DNA of 20,036 nucleotides from positions 1 through 20,036 of IMG/VR virus record IMGVR_UViG_3300043469_000079; one strand, 5' to 3'. Shown here one piece after another: positions 1 to 7,132 of this stretch; the first letter of the stretch is position 1; every line of letters begins with the position of its first letter. This DNA comes from a virus. The notes under the pieces are model-generated. The model made no database searches and was not told the origin of the DNA. It saw only the letters and a program-made list of their open reading frames with translations. Position numbers and translations under genes: made by a program.

Positions 1-275
1 AGTTGTTTGATATGGAGCAAGATGCTTTAGAGATTACAACACCTAACCTACAATTAATAGGTAATGAGTTCCCAAAACTATCATCTCCAAGATATGCCAA
101 CTTAAAGGCTACTTATGAGGCTGGTTACACAACTATACCTAAAGACCTTAAATTAGCCATATTAGATCAAATTAGCTACGATTACGAGAATAGAGGATTA
201 GATGCCGATTCTGGTATATGTGAGAAGTCTTGGAAAGCGTGTCAAAGATGGACAAGAATATCCCCAATTTTATAA
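1..275 (+). CDS. Head-tail connector protein (gp6-like), C-terminal part
   Basis: The reading frame is open from the left edge of the window, so this is the 3' part of a gene that begins upstream; the TTG at position 3 is unlikely to be the true start. The visible part reads L-x-A-x-Y-E-A-G-Y-T-T-I-P followed by a helix that leads into Y-E-N-R-G. That is the end of the usual layout of phage gp6-like connectors: a conserved A-G-Y-x-x-x-P turn, then a helix around A-I-L-x-x-I-x-x-x-Y-E-N-R. Such proteins form the ring under the portal to which the head-closure protein binds. The next gene, one base after the stop, is a head-closure protein, which fits. The last 20 residues, rich in C, K, W and R, are not distinctive. 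Full-length relatives are about twice this length. Confidence 0.7.
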   Translation, partial: LFDMEQDALEITTPNLQLIGNEFPKLSSPRYANLKATYEAGYTTIPKDLKLAILDQISYDYENRGLDADSGICEKSWKACQRWTRISPIL

Positions 276-276
276 T

Positions 277-618
277 ATGAAGTTAGGAAAAGCGAAAGCA
301 AATTACGTTGATGCCAACACGATGACCCGTGAGGTTGGAATCTATGCTCCAACAAGGACAAGTGATGGTCAAGGTGGCTTCACTACCACATTTGCCCTAC
401 AAAGCACAGTTTGGGGCGATTTAAGACCAGATAATCAAAATCGTGCAATAGATGACTTGGAATTGCAATTTGACCAAAGGAATAGGCTCTATATTCGTTT
501 TGGGGTTAACATAAACGATTCCTACGAGGTTGATGTTGAAGGTTCAAGATACACTATACATTCTATTAAGAACGTTGAGAACCAAAATAGGTTCTTGGAG
601 TTAATAATTTACAGATAA
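277..618 (+). CDS. Head closure / head-tail joining protein
   Basis: This 113-residue protein belongs by appearance to the phage head-tail joining family (SPP1 gp16 type, Phage_H_T_join). The features are an early R-E-V-G-I-Y-A-P segment, then D-G-Q-G-G-F, then W-G-D-L-R-P, and a C-terminal beta strand with Y-T-I-H-S-I-K-N-V and L-E-L-I-I-Y-R. Family members close the head after DNA packaging and form the docking surface for the tail. I chose ATG 277, one base after the upstream stop, over the in-frame ATG at 202, because the extra 25 residues would lie inside the connector gene and have no family counterpart. The stop overlaps the next start as TAATG, suggesting coupled translation. Confidence 0.8.
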   Translation: MKLGKAKANYVDANTMTREVGIYAPTRTSDGQGGFTTTFALQSTVWGDLRPDNQNRAIDDLELQFDQRNRLYIRFGVNINDSYEVDVEGSRYTIHSIKNVENQNRFLELIIYR

Positions 619-1148
619 TGGCATTTAGCGTAAACTTAAATGGACTAAAAGACATTCAAGATGCTTTAAAGAACATTGATACAAAATTAAAGCAAGATGT
701 GGGCGATGAGATTAACGCATCCGCTTTAAAGATATTAACTGATGCCAAAAGACTTGCTCCAGTCAATTTCGGGCAATTAAGAAATCAAATAGCTTTAGAC
801 CCAATTAATAATTTAACTTATGCAGTAGAGGCTAAGGCATCTTATTCTCCTTATGTAGAATTTGGTACTGGTCCACAAGTAAATGTTCCAGCTGACTTTA
901 CATCTTATGCAGCACAATTTAAAGGTCAAAAAGGCGGTAAATTTAAGGACTTTGTAGATGCGTTGACTTTGTGGGTTAAGCGTAAAGGCATTGGAGATGG
1001 CAAAAATGACAAAGGATTAGCCTATGTTATTGCAAGGAGTATATTGCGAAAAGGTATGCGACCTCAACCTTTTTTAATACCTTCGTATGAAACGGAGAAG
1101 CCAAAATTAATACAAAGACTAAAAAAATTGTTAGATGTTAAATCCTAA
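618..1148 (+). CDS. HK97 gp10-like neck/tail completion protein
   Basis: This 176-residue protein has the hallmarks of the HK97 gp10 family. These are an N-terminal helix (residues 10-55) with A-L-K-I-L-x-D-A-K-R-L-A-P-V, then G-x-L-R, then Y-x-x-Y-V-E-F-G-T-G, and near the C terminus the M-R-P-Q-P-F-L-I-P segment. These proteins act at the neck or as tail-completion factors in siphoviruses and are nearly always encoded between the head-closure and tail-terminator genes, exactly as here. It begins in a 1-bp overlap with the head-closure stop and its end overlaps the next gene by 14 bp. An insertion of about 40 residues between the F-G-T-G and M-R-P motifs, rich in G and K, is longer than in minimal family members. 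Confidence 0.82.
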   Translation: MAFSVNLNGLKDIQDALKNIDTKLKQDVGDEINASALKILTDAKRLAPVNFGQLRNQIALDPINNLTYAVEAKASYSPYVEFGTGPQVNVPADFTSYAAQFKGQKGGKFKDFVDALTLWVKRKGIGDGKNDKGLAYVIARSILRKGMRPQPFLIPSYETEKPKLIQRLKKLLDVKS

Positions 1149-1542
1149 TATTGAGATAAAGAAATATTTTTATACAAACTTGACAAGTGCGAGTGGATTA
1201 GTTGTTTACGATGGTTTTGCGCCAGAAGGAGCAGGGGATGAGTATATTGTAATGACAGGTAGGACATCAAGCCAAGATCAAGGCAAAGCTGGTTACACAA
1301 ATAGTATTAGTATCACAGTTGATATTATAACAAAAAATGCTAACTTTGGATATAAACGTGCTGAAACAATAAGCGATTTAATCTTGACTGCAATTAATTC
1401 GGACACCAATATAACATTGGCAAACGGATTCACGGCATCAAGTTTAAGTGTTGAAAGTGTAAGAAACTTAGATGGCTTAAACCCTTTAGATAACGTTTTT
1501 AGAGTATTAATAACTTATAACATAATAATAACACAAATTTAA
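1135..1542 (+). CDS. Tail terminator / tail completion protein (gp17-like)
   Basis: This 135-residue protein starts inside the end of the gp10-like gene (14-bp overlap). It opens with an N-terminal helix, followed by V-V-Y-D-G-F-A-P-E-G-A, then beta strands containing I-V-M-T-G-R and I-S-I-T-V-D-I-I-T, and ends in a strand with F-R-V-L-I-T-Y-N-I. This alternating layout matches DUF3168/gp17-type tail terminators, which cap the tail tube and join it to the neck. Position supports this: it lies directly before the major tail tube gene. Sequence identity to named family members cannot be judged by eye, so the call leans on layout and gene order. Confidence 0.65.
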   Translation: MLNPNIEIKKYFYTNLTSASGLVVYDGFAPEGAGDEYIVMTGRTSSQDQGKAGYTNSISITVDIITKNANFGYKRAETISDLILTAINSDTNITLANGFTASSLSVESVRNLDGLNPLDNVFRVLITYNIIITQI

Positions 1543-1553
1543 AATTAAATAAA

Positions 1554-2003
1554 ATGGCAGAAACAAAAGTAAGCGCAAGAGATTATATTCTTTTAGCTGA
1601 CATAAACAACGATGGTACGTTTTTACCTGTTGCTTGTTTGACTTCAAACTCTTTAACATCAACTAATGACACAATAGATGCAACATCTAAGTGTGGTAAC
1701 GAGTACACTCCAGCACCTTCTTTCTCTCAATCATTTGAGTGTGAAGGTTTTGCGATTGATGAAACAGGTACTCCAGCTAAAGATAGCTACCAACAATTGT
1801 ATGCTGCTCACGCTGCAAAGACTTTATTTGCAATCAAGATGGGTAAAGCGACTCCAACGGCAGGAGACATTACTTATGGTGGTGTAGGTCAAAAAGTGTT
1901 TATTAGCGATTTCGGTGTAACTGCTGATGATAAAGATGATGTTAAATTTACTGCAACTTTCGTAGTAAGTGTTCCTCCTATCACACAAACTGAAACTGTA
2001 TAA
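1554..2003 (+). CDS. Major tail tube protein (TP901-1-like)
   Basis: This 149-residue protein resembles TP901-1-type major tail proteins. It has an N-terminal D-Y-I-L-L-A-D-I strand, an A-C-L-T-S-N-S-L-T-S-T-N-D-T-I-D-A-T-S-K-C-G segment typical of the tube inner-sheet region, and a central helix (about residues 78-92, S-Y-Q-Q-L-Y-A-A-H-A-A-K). It ends with V-F-I-S-D-F-G-V-T-A and V-K-F-T-A-T-F-V-V-S. Its place between the tail terminator and the frameshifted chaperone is the standard position of the tube gene. Many copies stack into the hollow tail tube. A second tube-like protein is encoded at 6430-7122. The leader before the ATG is A-rich without a Shine-Dalgarno sequence. Confidence 0.78.
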   Translation: MAETKVSARDYILLADINNDGTFLPVACLTSNSLTSTNDTIDATSKCGNEYTPAPSFSQSFECEGFAIDETGTPAKDSYQQLYAAHAAKTLFAIKMGKATPTAGDITYGGVGQKVFISDFGVTADDKDDVKFTATFVVSVPPITQTETV

Positions 2004-2018
2004 TAAATAAAAAAAACT

Positions 2019-2372
2019 ATGTACGAATTAAAGACTGACAACAACACAATCCACCTAAAGTGGGGAACTTGGGCAATGAAAAGGTTTTGCGAATTAGAGA
2101 ATAAAAATCTAATGCAGCTGATTGAGGTTTTATCTGGAGGAATTTATGACTTAGATACAATCGTTCATATTGTTCAAGCCGCAGCAGAAAGTGGATATAA
2201 GAGCCTAAAAAAGCCTATTGACTTTGATGAATTTGATGTGTGCGAATGGATAGATCAAGTAGGTGGGTTATCGGCAAAAGATGGACAATTGGTTGAGTTT
2301 ATGAAATATATGCAAGATTCAATGACACCAGATTTAAAGCCAGAGAAGGAAACAGACGAAAAAAAAAATTAG
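2019..2372 (+). CDS. Tail assembly chaperone, short form (gpG-like)
   Basis: This 117-residue, mostly helical and acidic protein lies between tail tube and tape measure, the invariant position of the G/T chaperone pair. It contains G-T-W-A-M-K-R-F-C-E-L-E, A-A-A-E-S-G-Y and E-F-D-V-C-E-W-I-D-Q-V-G-G, matching the tail assembly chaperone pattern. The frame ends in G-A-A followed by A-rich codons and TAG directly after a run of ten A (2359-2368). The downstream -1 frame is open and lacks a good start, so a share of ribosomes is expected to shift and make a 219-residue fusion. Short and long forms together would bind the tape measure protein and hold it for tube polymerisation. Confidence 0.75.
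   Translation: MYELKTDNNTIHLKWGTWAMKRFCELENKNLMQLIEVLSGGIYDLDTIVHIVQAAAESGYKSLKKPIDFDEFDVCEWIDQVGGLSAKDGQLVEFMKYMQDSMTPDLKPEKETDEKKN
2359..2368 (+). promoter_or_regulatory. Probable -1 slippery site (A10 run)
   Basis: Ten consecutive A follow the G of the last GAA codon. In the zero frame they read as AAA AAA AAT and the next codon is TAG at 2370-2372. A slip of one base back moves ribosomes into the frame of the 2366-2677 segment, which is open through the slippery site. The heptamer A-AAA-AAA (2360-2366) is a classical slip sequence. A homopolymer of this length could also cause RNA polymerase slippage; the sequence cannot separate the two. Confidence 0.72.
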
Positions 2373-2677
2373 GGTTTTATAGTTGGGATTCAATAATCAT
2401 TCTCGCTATTGAAGTTGGCTTAACGATTAAAGAGTTTTGGCAATTGACGTGGCGAGAATTTTTGTTGTATAAAAAGGCTTATGATAATAAACAATTAAAG
2501 GAATGGGAAAGAACAAGGATGATTAGTTATTTGATTTATAAAGCTAATACAACCGATAAAAGTCCTAAGAGTTTAAAATCATTCTTCCCTTTGCCAAGTG
2601 ATGAACAAGAAGAAGAAACGCCAAAAATATCGCAAGAACAATTGGCACGGACATTAAAGTTGTATGGAGTAAATTAA
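2366..2677 (+). CDS. Tail assembly chaperone extension (gpT-like), made by frameshift
   Basis: From the A10 run this frame is open for 103 codons to TAA at 2675-2677. There is no ATG in its first 50 codons. The first candidate start is a TTG at 2444 that lies inside a conserved-looking helix (T-I-K-E-F-W-Q-L-T-W-R-E-F), so independent initiation is unlikely. Read as a fusion to the 2019 gene it adds a segment with S-W-D-S-I-I-I-L-A-I-E-V-G and L-L-Y-K-K-A-Y, which fits the T domain of G/T tail chaperones that contacts the tape measure protein. The fusion would be 219 residues. The tape measure gene follows 4 bp later. Confidence 0.7.
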   Translation, partial: KLGFYSWDSIIILAIEVGLTIKEFWQLTWREFLLYKKAYDNKQLKEWERTRMISYLIYKANTTDKSPKSLKSFFPLPSDEQEEETPKISQEQLARTLKLYGVN

Positions 2678-2681
2678 TAAA

Positions 2682-4205
2682 ATGGCACAAGAAACGTTAA
2701 AAATTACGATAACCGCAGACAATAAACAAGCGGTTCAAAATATTCAACAAACAGTTACCGCAACACAAAGTTTAGGTACTGCGTTCCAAAGATTGCCAAA
2801 TACAAGTAATCAAGCTACAAATGCTTTAACAAACTTATCAAGAGTTGCACAAGATGCTCCTTATGGATTTATTGGTATTGCGAATAACTTAAATCCATTA
2901 CTTGAATCATTTCAAAGATTAAAAGTTGATGCTGGTAGCACAAGTGGTGCATTAAAAGCAATGGGAGCAGGTTTAATGGGTCCAGCAGGTATCGGATTGG
3001 CTTTAGGTGCAGTTTCTTCTATTATAGTTGCATTTGGACCAAAAATAGCTGATTTTATAAAAGGAACAAACAAAGCATCCGAAGCAGAAGATAAATTTGC
3101 TACAAGTTTAAAAGATGCAAGAGCCGAAGCAAGTGAAACAGGAATAAGATTACAAGCATATTTATCTATAAGTGAAAATGCAAATGTTAGTGAAGAAAGA
3201 AGGGCAGAAGCATTTAAAGCGGTTGTAACTGAATTAGGAAAAGTAAATAGTGCTTACGCATCAACAATTACAACTGTTGACCAAGCAAGAGCAGCAGTTG
3301 ATTTATATACACAATCATTAGTAAATCAAGCGTTAACATCAAGATATATTGACCAACTTGCTGATAAAACTATTGCTTTAGCAGAAGCAAATAAAAAGAT
3401 AGTACAAACTGGAAGGGAATACTATAAAGAATTAGGAATAGCAAATGCACTTATTAATCAAAATGTTTATGCAACAATTGGTCAAGCAGATGTAATAAAT
3501 AATGCTGCTGATGCTAATGCTAATGCAAGAAAAGAGGCTAATGGATTAAAGACTGAAATAATCGGTTTAAAAAATGTAGTAAATGATTTATATGTTGCTG
3601 CTACTAAAGACCCATTTTTTACTTTTAATAAAGGTGCAAAAGAATTATCTAAATCAACAAAAGAAGTAGCTGATAACATACAAAAAATAGGCAAACAAGC
3701 AAGACCATTAGGACCAGATGCAAACCAACCTATATTGCAAGAAAGAAGAGCATTGCCAGCACTTGCAAATGCACCACAAACATTTACTGGTAATAATAAC
3801 CCAACAATTGAAGCAGAACGATATTTAGCAATCAAAAAACTTGCTGATGCACAACAAGTATATAACCTACAATTAGAACAAACTAAACAAATAACAAGTT
3901 TACTTGCACCTGCTTTTGATAGCGTTATTCAAGCAATGGTAATGGGAGAAGATATTGGATTAGCACTTCAAGCAGCATTTAAACAAATAGTTATTCAATT
4001 AATTTCAATGGTTGCACAAGCCTTATTATTTCAAGCTATAATGGCAGCGATAACAGGTGGAGTTGCTCCAGCAGCAGGTGTAGCAACTGGAGGAATGGGG
4101 ATGGGTGGTGGTAATTTATTAGGGCAATTCTTATTAAAAGGTAGTGATTTGGTTTTGGCAACTCAAAGAGCAAATAATAACTTAAATATAAGACGAGGCA
4201 ACTAA
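2682..4205 (+). CDS. Tape measure protein
   Basis: This 507-residue protein sets tail length and is probably ejected ahead of the DNA. The N-terminal 50 residues are Q/T-rich and helical. They are followed by R-V-A-Q-D-A-P-Y-G-F-I-G-I-A-N-N-L (about 54-70), a segment I associate with Bacteroidota phage tape measures. A strongly hydrophobic stretch lies at about 92-118 and a second, near the C terminus, contains I-Q-L-I-S-M-V-A-Q-A-L-L-F-Q-A-I, followed by a G/A-rich tail. The middle is long helix with low-complexity A/N/K composition. At about 0.15 nm per residue, the usual rule, the length implies a short tail of roughly 75 nm (inference). It starts 4 bp after the chaperone stop and shares one base with the next gene. 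Confidence 0.8.
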   Translation: MAQETLKITITADNKQAVQNIQQTVTATQSLGTAFQRLPNTSNQATNALTNLSRVAQDAPYGFIGIANNLNPLLESFQRLKVDAGSTSGALKAMGAGLMGPAGIGLALGAVSSIIVAFGPKIADFIKGTNKASEAEDKFATSLKDARAEASETGIRLQAYLSISENANVSEERRAEAFKAVVTELGKVNSAYASTITTVDQARAAVDLYTQSLVNQALTSRYIDQLADKTIALAEANKKIVQTGREYYKELGIANALINQNVYATIGQADVINNAADANANARKEANGLKTEIIGLKNVVNDLYVAATKDPFFTFNKGAKELSKSTKEVADNIQKIGKQARPLGPDANQPILQERRALPALANAPQTFTGNNNPTIEAERYLAIKKLADAQQVYNLQLEQTKQITSLLAPAFDSVIQAMVMGEDIGLALQAAFKQIVIQLISMVAQALLFQAIMAAITGGVAPAAGVATGGMGMGGGNLLGQFLLKGSDLVLATQRANNNLNIRRGN

Positions 4206-6412
4206 TGGCATACGAAATAAAATATAGAATCACGGCAGCAACAAAATCGGATGTTACAAGTATAGTTAATATTTATGAGGATGGTTATGCTGGTTCAATA
4301 ATAGAATATCCTTGCATAAGTTTACAAATACAATATATTCCAAGAAGTGATGACACCTTTGAGCCTATTTATGTAAGTCAATTAAATATATCAATTGATG
4401 TTACTGATGATGTGGCAAATATGCCTGACTTTACTACTTTGAACGATAGAAAGTATTTTGTAAGGGTTTTAAGTGGTGCAAATTTAGATTGGCAAGGCTG
4501 GGTTTTAAGTGATAACGTACAATATTTATTTAGTACAGGTAGAAAAGAATTAGCTTTTAATGCTATTGATGGATTAGGTATGCTTGAAAGAATACCTTTT
4601 TTTATTGCAGATGACACAACATTGGTTGATATTTTTACTGCTATATTTTACATAAAGACTGCATTGTTAATTTTAGAATATCCATTAGAATATGATATTG
4701 TAAGTGGTGTAAGTTTTTATTCCGATGGTATGGATAATAGAACGGATGATCCAGCTGCTGATACATTAGGTCAATCATACATTAATTACGCAACATTTAT
4801 TAATGATAATCAAGTAGCAACAAATTGTCTTGAAGTATTAACAAAGATTGTTAAATCTGTTGGTTCAAGATTATTTCAAGCAAAGGGAAACTTTTACATA
4901 GTTCCTTTAACACAATTTGCACAAGATTCTTATTATGTTACTATTTACAATAGTGATGGAACAGTATTTGATGATGCAATATATGAATCAACAGGTAACA
5001 TTGAAGGATTTAACTCAAACACAAGTGGTTTATACTTTGTAGATAATAGTCAGTTTAAGCTAATTAGAAAAGGTTTTAATAAGATTAGATTTGACAAAGT
5101 AATTGAATATCCAAATAACTACATTACAAACTGGGATTTAAAGAATTATACAGTTGTAAGTCCAACAGAAGGAAATGCATTTTCGTGGGAAGAAGAAAGA
5201 TTTGTTGACGGAATAATTTATGTTAAGTCATATCCAGAAAGAAGATACAATTCATTTATTATGGAGTATTCCCTTTCAAATCCTTTTACTGCTTTAGTTA
5301 GACCAATAAATTTGCCTAAAGTAAATACAAGCGATGTATTGAATTTAAGTATGGATGTTGCTGGATTAGGAGTTCCTGCAAGTGGACCAGATGCTTTATT
5401 TATTCTTAAAATAGTAGTTGATGATGGCATTGGTTCAGTATTTTTAGATGAAAATAAACAATGGGTAAATACAACTTTTAATGACCATTATTATTTTTTC
5501 CCATTTGATTCAACAACACCTTCAGTTAATTTAGATTTAGTTATGCCTTTGTTACCAATAGGAGGCGATTTAAGTATTGAGTTAATCCTATGTGATGCTT
5601 CTGCTCCTTATTGGAAATCAACTGTTGGTTCAATTGAGGCAAGTAACTTTCAATTATCGGTTGAAACATACTTCAAGCAAGTAACAACTGAAAGTTTTAT
5701 AAGTGATACAAATGAATATGTTTTAGAGATTGACCTTCCTTTAGGATTTAATGATATTAATGATGGTTTTTTTTCATATAGAGGTTTTTTGAGCGATTCA
5801 ACAGGTTTAAACTTAAAGAATTGGTACAGACAAGAATATTTAACTGATATTTATAGGAGCCTAAGTGAGTTAGTAGTTAAGCAATATTCAAACTGCTTAA
5901 ATAAGAACATCATAAACTTAGATGCATCTTTTATGGGTATGGAAACAACAGATGGTAGATTTAGCGGTGCGATGAGAATAACGGCATCCGATACTGACCC
6001 AGCACAAATAACTGTTCAAAATAAAAGTTACATAATAGGTAATTCAACAATTGATTTGCCAAATGATGTAATCACGGCTACTTTATTGGACATCAATCCA
6101 GAGAATATAGAAACCACAATGAGAACTATATACGATAGTAATAATTTACCAACAGAGATAACAGGCTATTCTCACTTTAGATCAAATGGTTATTTGACTA
6201 AGGAAGCTGCTTTGGCTGCTCCTTTAACTGGTAACGTTGTTTACTTAGCAGATATTGGAGTTCCAGATGTTGGAGATTTCTTCTATCAAAGTGAGTTCTT
6301 AACTGTTGGATTTAATGGTGCGAATATTTGGTGGAAGGTTTTGGTTACAGATACTTACTCACAAGCATATAGAATTAGCGGAGCAGGGGAAATATTAGAA
6401 ACATTCGGATAA
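4205..6412 (+). CDS. Baseplate hub / distal tail-tip protein
   Basis: This 735-residue protein is encoded directly after the tape measure, where distal-tail and hub proteins sit. It is beta-rich. The first 140 residues have the pattern Y-E-D-G-Y-x-G-S-I, then I-Q-Y-x-P-R-S-D-D-x-F-E-P-I-Y, then W-Q-G-W-V-L and A-x-D-G-L-G-M-L-E. This resembles the N terminus of large baseplate proteins seen in many Bacteroidota phages. A central region contains V-G-S-R-L-F-Q-A-K-G-N-F-Y-I-V-P, and the last 90 residues form a small separate domain. No enzymatic motif is visible. It probably closes the tail tube and carries the fibres. The exact family could not be named; the assignment relies on position, size and the N-terminal pattern. 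Confidence 0.6.
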   Translation: MAYEIKYRITAATKSDVTSIVNIYEDGYAGSIIEYPCISLQIQYIPRSDDTFEPIYVSQLNISIDVTDDVANMPDFTTLNDRKYFVRVLSGANLDWQGWVLSDNVQYLFSTGRKELAFNAIDGLGMLERIPFFIADDTTLVDIFTAIFYIKTALLILEYPLEYDIVSGVSFYSDGMDNRTDDPAADTLGQSYINYATFINDNQVATNCLEVLTKIVKSVGSRLFQAKGNFYIVPLTQFAQDSYYVTIYNSDGTVFDDAIYESTGNIEGFNSNTSGLYFVDNSQFKLIRKGFNKIRFDKVIEYPNNYITNWDLKNYTVVSPTEGNAFSWEEERFVDGIIYVKSYPERRYNSFIMEYSLSNPFTALVRPINLPKVNTSDVLNLSMDVAGLGVPASGPDALFILKIVVDDGIGSVFLDENKQWVNTTFNDHYYFFPFDSTTPSVNLDLVMPLLPIGGDLSIELILCDASAPYWKSTVGSIEASNFQLSVETYFKQVTTESFISDTNEYVLEIDLPLGFNDINDGFFSYRGFLSDSTGLNLKNWYRQEYLTDIYRSLSELVVKQYSNCLNKNIINLDASFMGMETTDGRFSGAMRITASDTDPAQITVQNKSYIIGNSTIDLPNDVITATLLDINPENIETTMRTIYDSNNLPTEITGYSHFRSNGYLTKEAALAAPLTGNVVYLADIGVPDVGDFFYQSEFLTVGFNGANIWWKVLVTDTYSQAYRISGAGEILETFG

Positions 6413-6417
6413 TTGAC

Positions 6418-6425
6418 TAAATTTG
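6418..6425 (+). promoter_or_regulatory. TAnnTTTG promoter element, near-leaderless
   Basis: TAAATTTG matches the Bacteroidota -7 consensus TAnnTTTG exactly and sits in a 17-bp gap. Four bases separate it from the ATG of the next gene, so a normal start site would fall at or next to the ATG. No TTG is visible at the usual -33 distance, so activity is uncertain. Confidence 0.4.
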
Positions 6426-6429
6426 TAAT

Positions 6430-7122
6430 ATGGCAGCAGTAATTGGAAATAACGTAATGCTTTATTGGCATAGAACAGATGTAGACCCAGCAGAAGATGT
6501 TGCGTTTGCTTGTAGTACAACTTGTACTTTCAATGTAAGCGTAGATCAAAAAGAAGTAACAAGCCAATCAAGTGCTTGGTTTCGTGAATATAAAAACGAT
6601 GTGGCTACTTGGAATGTTTCTTGTGATGGGTTAATTACTTTGACTGGCTTTTCTTATTTGTTTATGTTAGATAAGCAGTTAACAAGAGAGCCAATAGAGA
6701 TTAAGTTCGTAGTGGATAATGGAGTTGATGGATTAGTAGTTATAGCTGGAACTTGTAATATATCAAGTTTAGCAATAAACGCTCCTCAAAAGGATGTCGC
6801 TACTTACAATATTAGCCTACAAGGTACAGGAGCATACAATACAACAGGAACAAGCGTAAGTCCAGAAGGAATTATCATAGTAGGTGCAAATCCTGTTTTA
6901 ACAAAAGGTTACACGGCTGCTGGTGGGGAGACATCAATTACTTTTGCTGATACAGTTGGTTACACTTGTTTATACGTTTCAAGAGGTGGTATTGATGTTC
7001 AAGGCATAATTACAAGCGGAGTTCCAATTGATGAACAAGTTAAGTTTGTATCAAGTACTGGTGTGTTAACATTTAGCAGAGCATTAGGAAGTGGAGAATT
7101 TGTAAGGGCATTATTCCAATAA
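6430..7122 (+). CDS. Second tail-tube-like protein with C-terminal beta domain
   Basis: This 230-residue protein has about 140 N-terminal residues with tail-tube character. It has T-C-T-F-N-V-S-V-D-Q-K-E-V-T-S-Q-S-S-A-W-F-R-E, then W-N-V-S-C-D-G-L-I, a helix around F-S-Y-L-F-M-L-D-K-Q, and V-A-T-Y-N-I-S-L-Q-G-T-G. The remaining 90 residues form an added beta domain ending in V-L-T-F-S-R-A-L-G-S-G-E-F-V-R-A-L-F, of the kind found as an accessory on structural proteins. It lies between the baseplate and fibre genes, not with the main tube gene at 1554. It may form a terminal tube ring, a fibre-attachment collar, or decorate the tail tip. A TAnnTTTG box ends 4 bp before its ATG. Confidence 0.58.
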   Translation: MAAVIGNNVMLYWHRTDVDPAEDVAFACSTTCTFNVSVDQKEVTSQSSAWFREYKNDVATWNVSCDGLITLTGFSYLFMLDKQLTREPIEIKFVVDNGVDGLVVIAGTCNISSLAINAPQKDVATYNISLQGTGAYNTTGTSVSPEGIIIVGANPVLTKGYTAAGGETSITFADTVGYTCLYVSRGGIDVQGIITSGVPIDEQVKFVSSTGVLTFSRALGSGEFVRALFQ

Positions 7123-7132
7123 AAATAATAGT

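Noticed and set aside
202-276. Upstream in-frame start for the head closure gene
   Set aside because: The extra residues lie inside the connector gene and match nothing in the family; ATG 277 sits immediately after the upstream stop.
1678-1887. 69-residue + strand ORF inside the tail tube gene
   Set aside because: It is an alternate frame of a recognised tube gene, low-complexity L/Q-rich, without start context.
2444-2446. TTG as independent start of the second chaperone frame
   Set aside because: The frame is open and protein-like upstream of it back to the slip site, and the TTG lies inside a predicted helix; frameshift fusion explains it better.
3482-3835. 117-residue ORF on the - strand inside the tape measure gene
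   Set aside because: It is wholly antisense to a well-supported gene, with no promoter or family likeness. Its hydrophobic, S/A-rich composition follows from the antisense of an A/N/K-rich helix gene. Other - strand frames at 4036-4233, 4378-4617, 5218-5430, 6355-6567, 11424-11624, 14284-14490 and 16259-16441 were dropped for the same reason.
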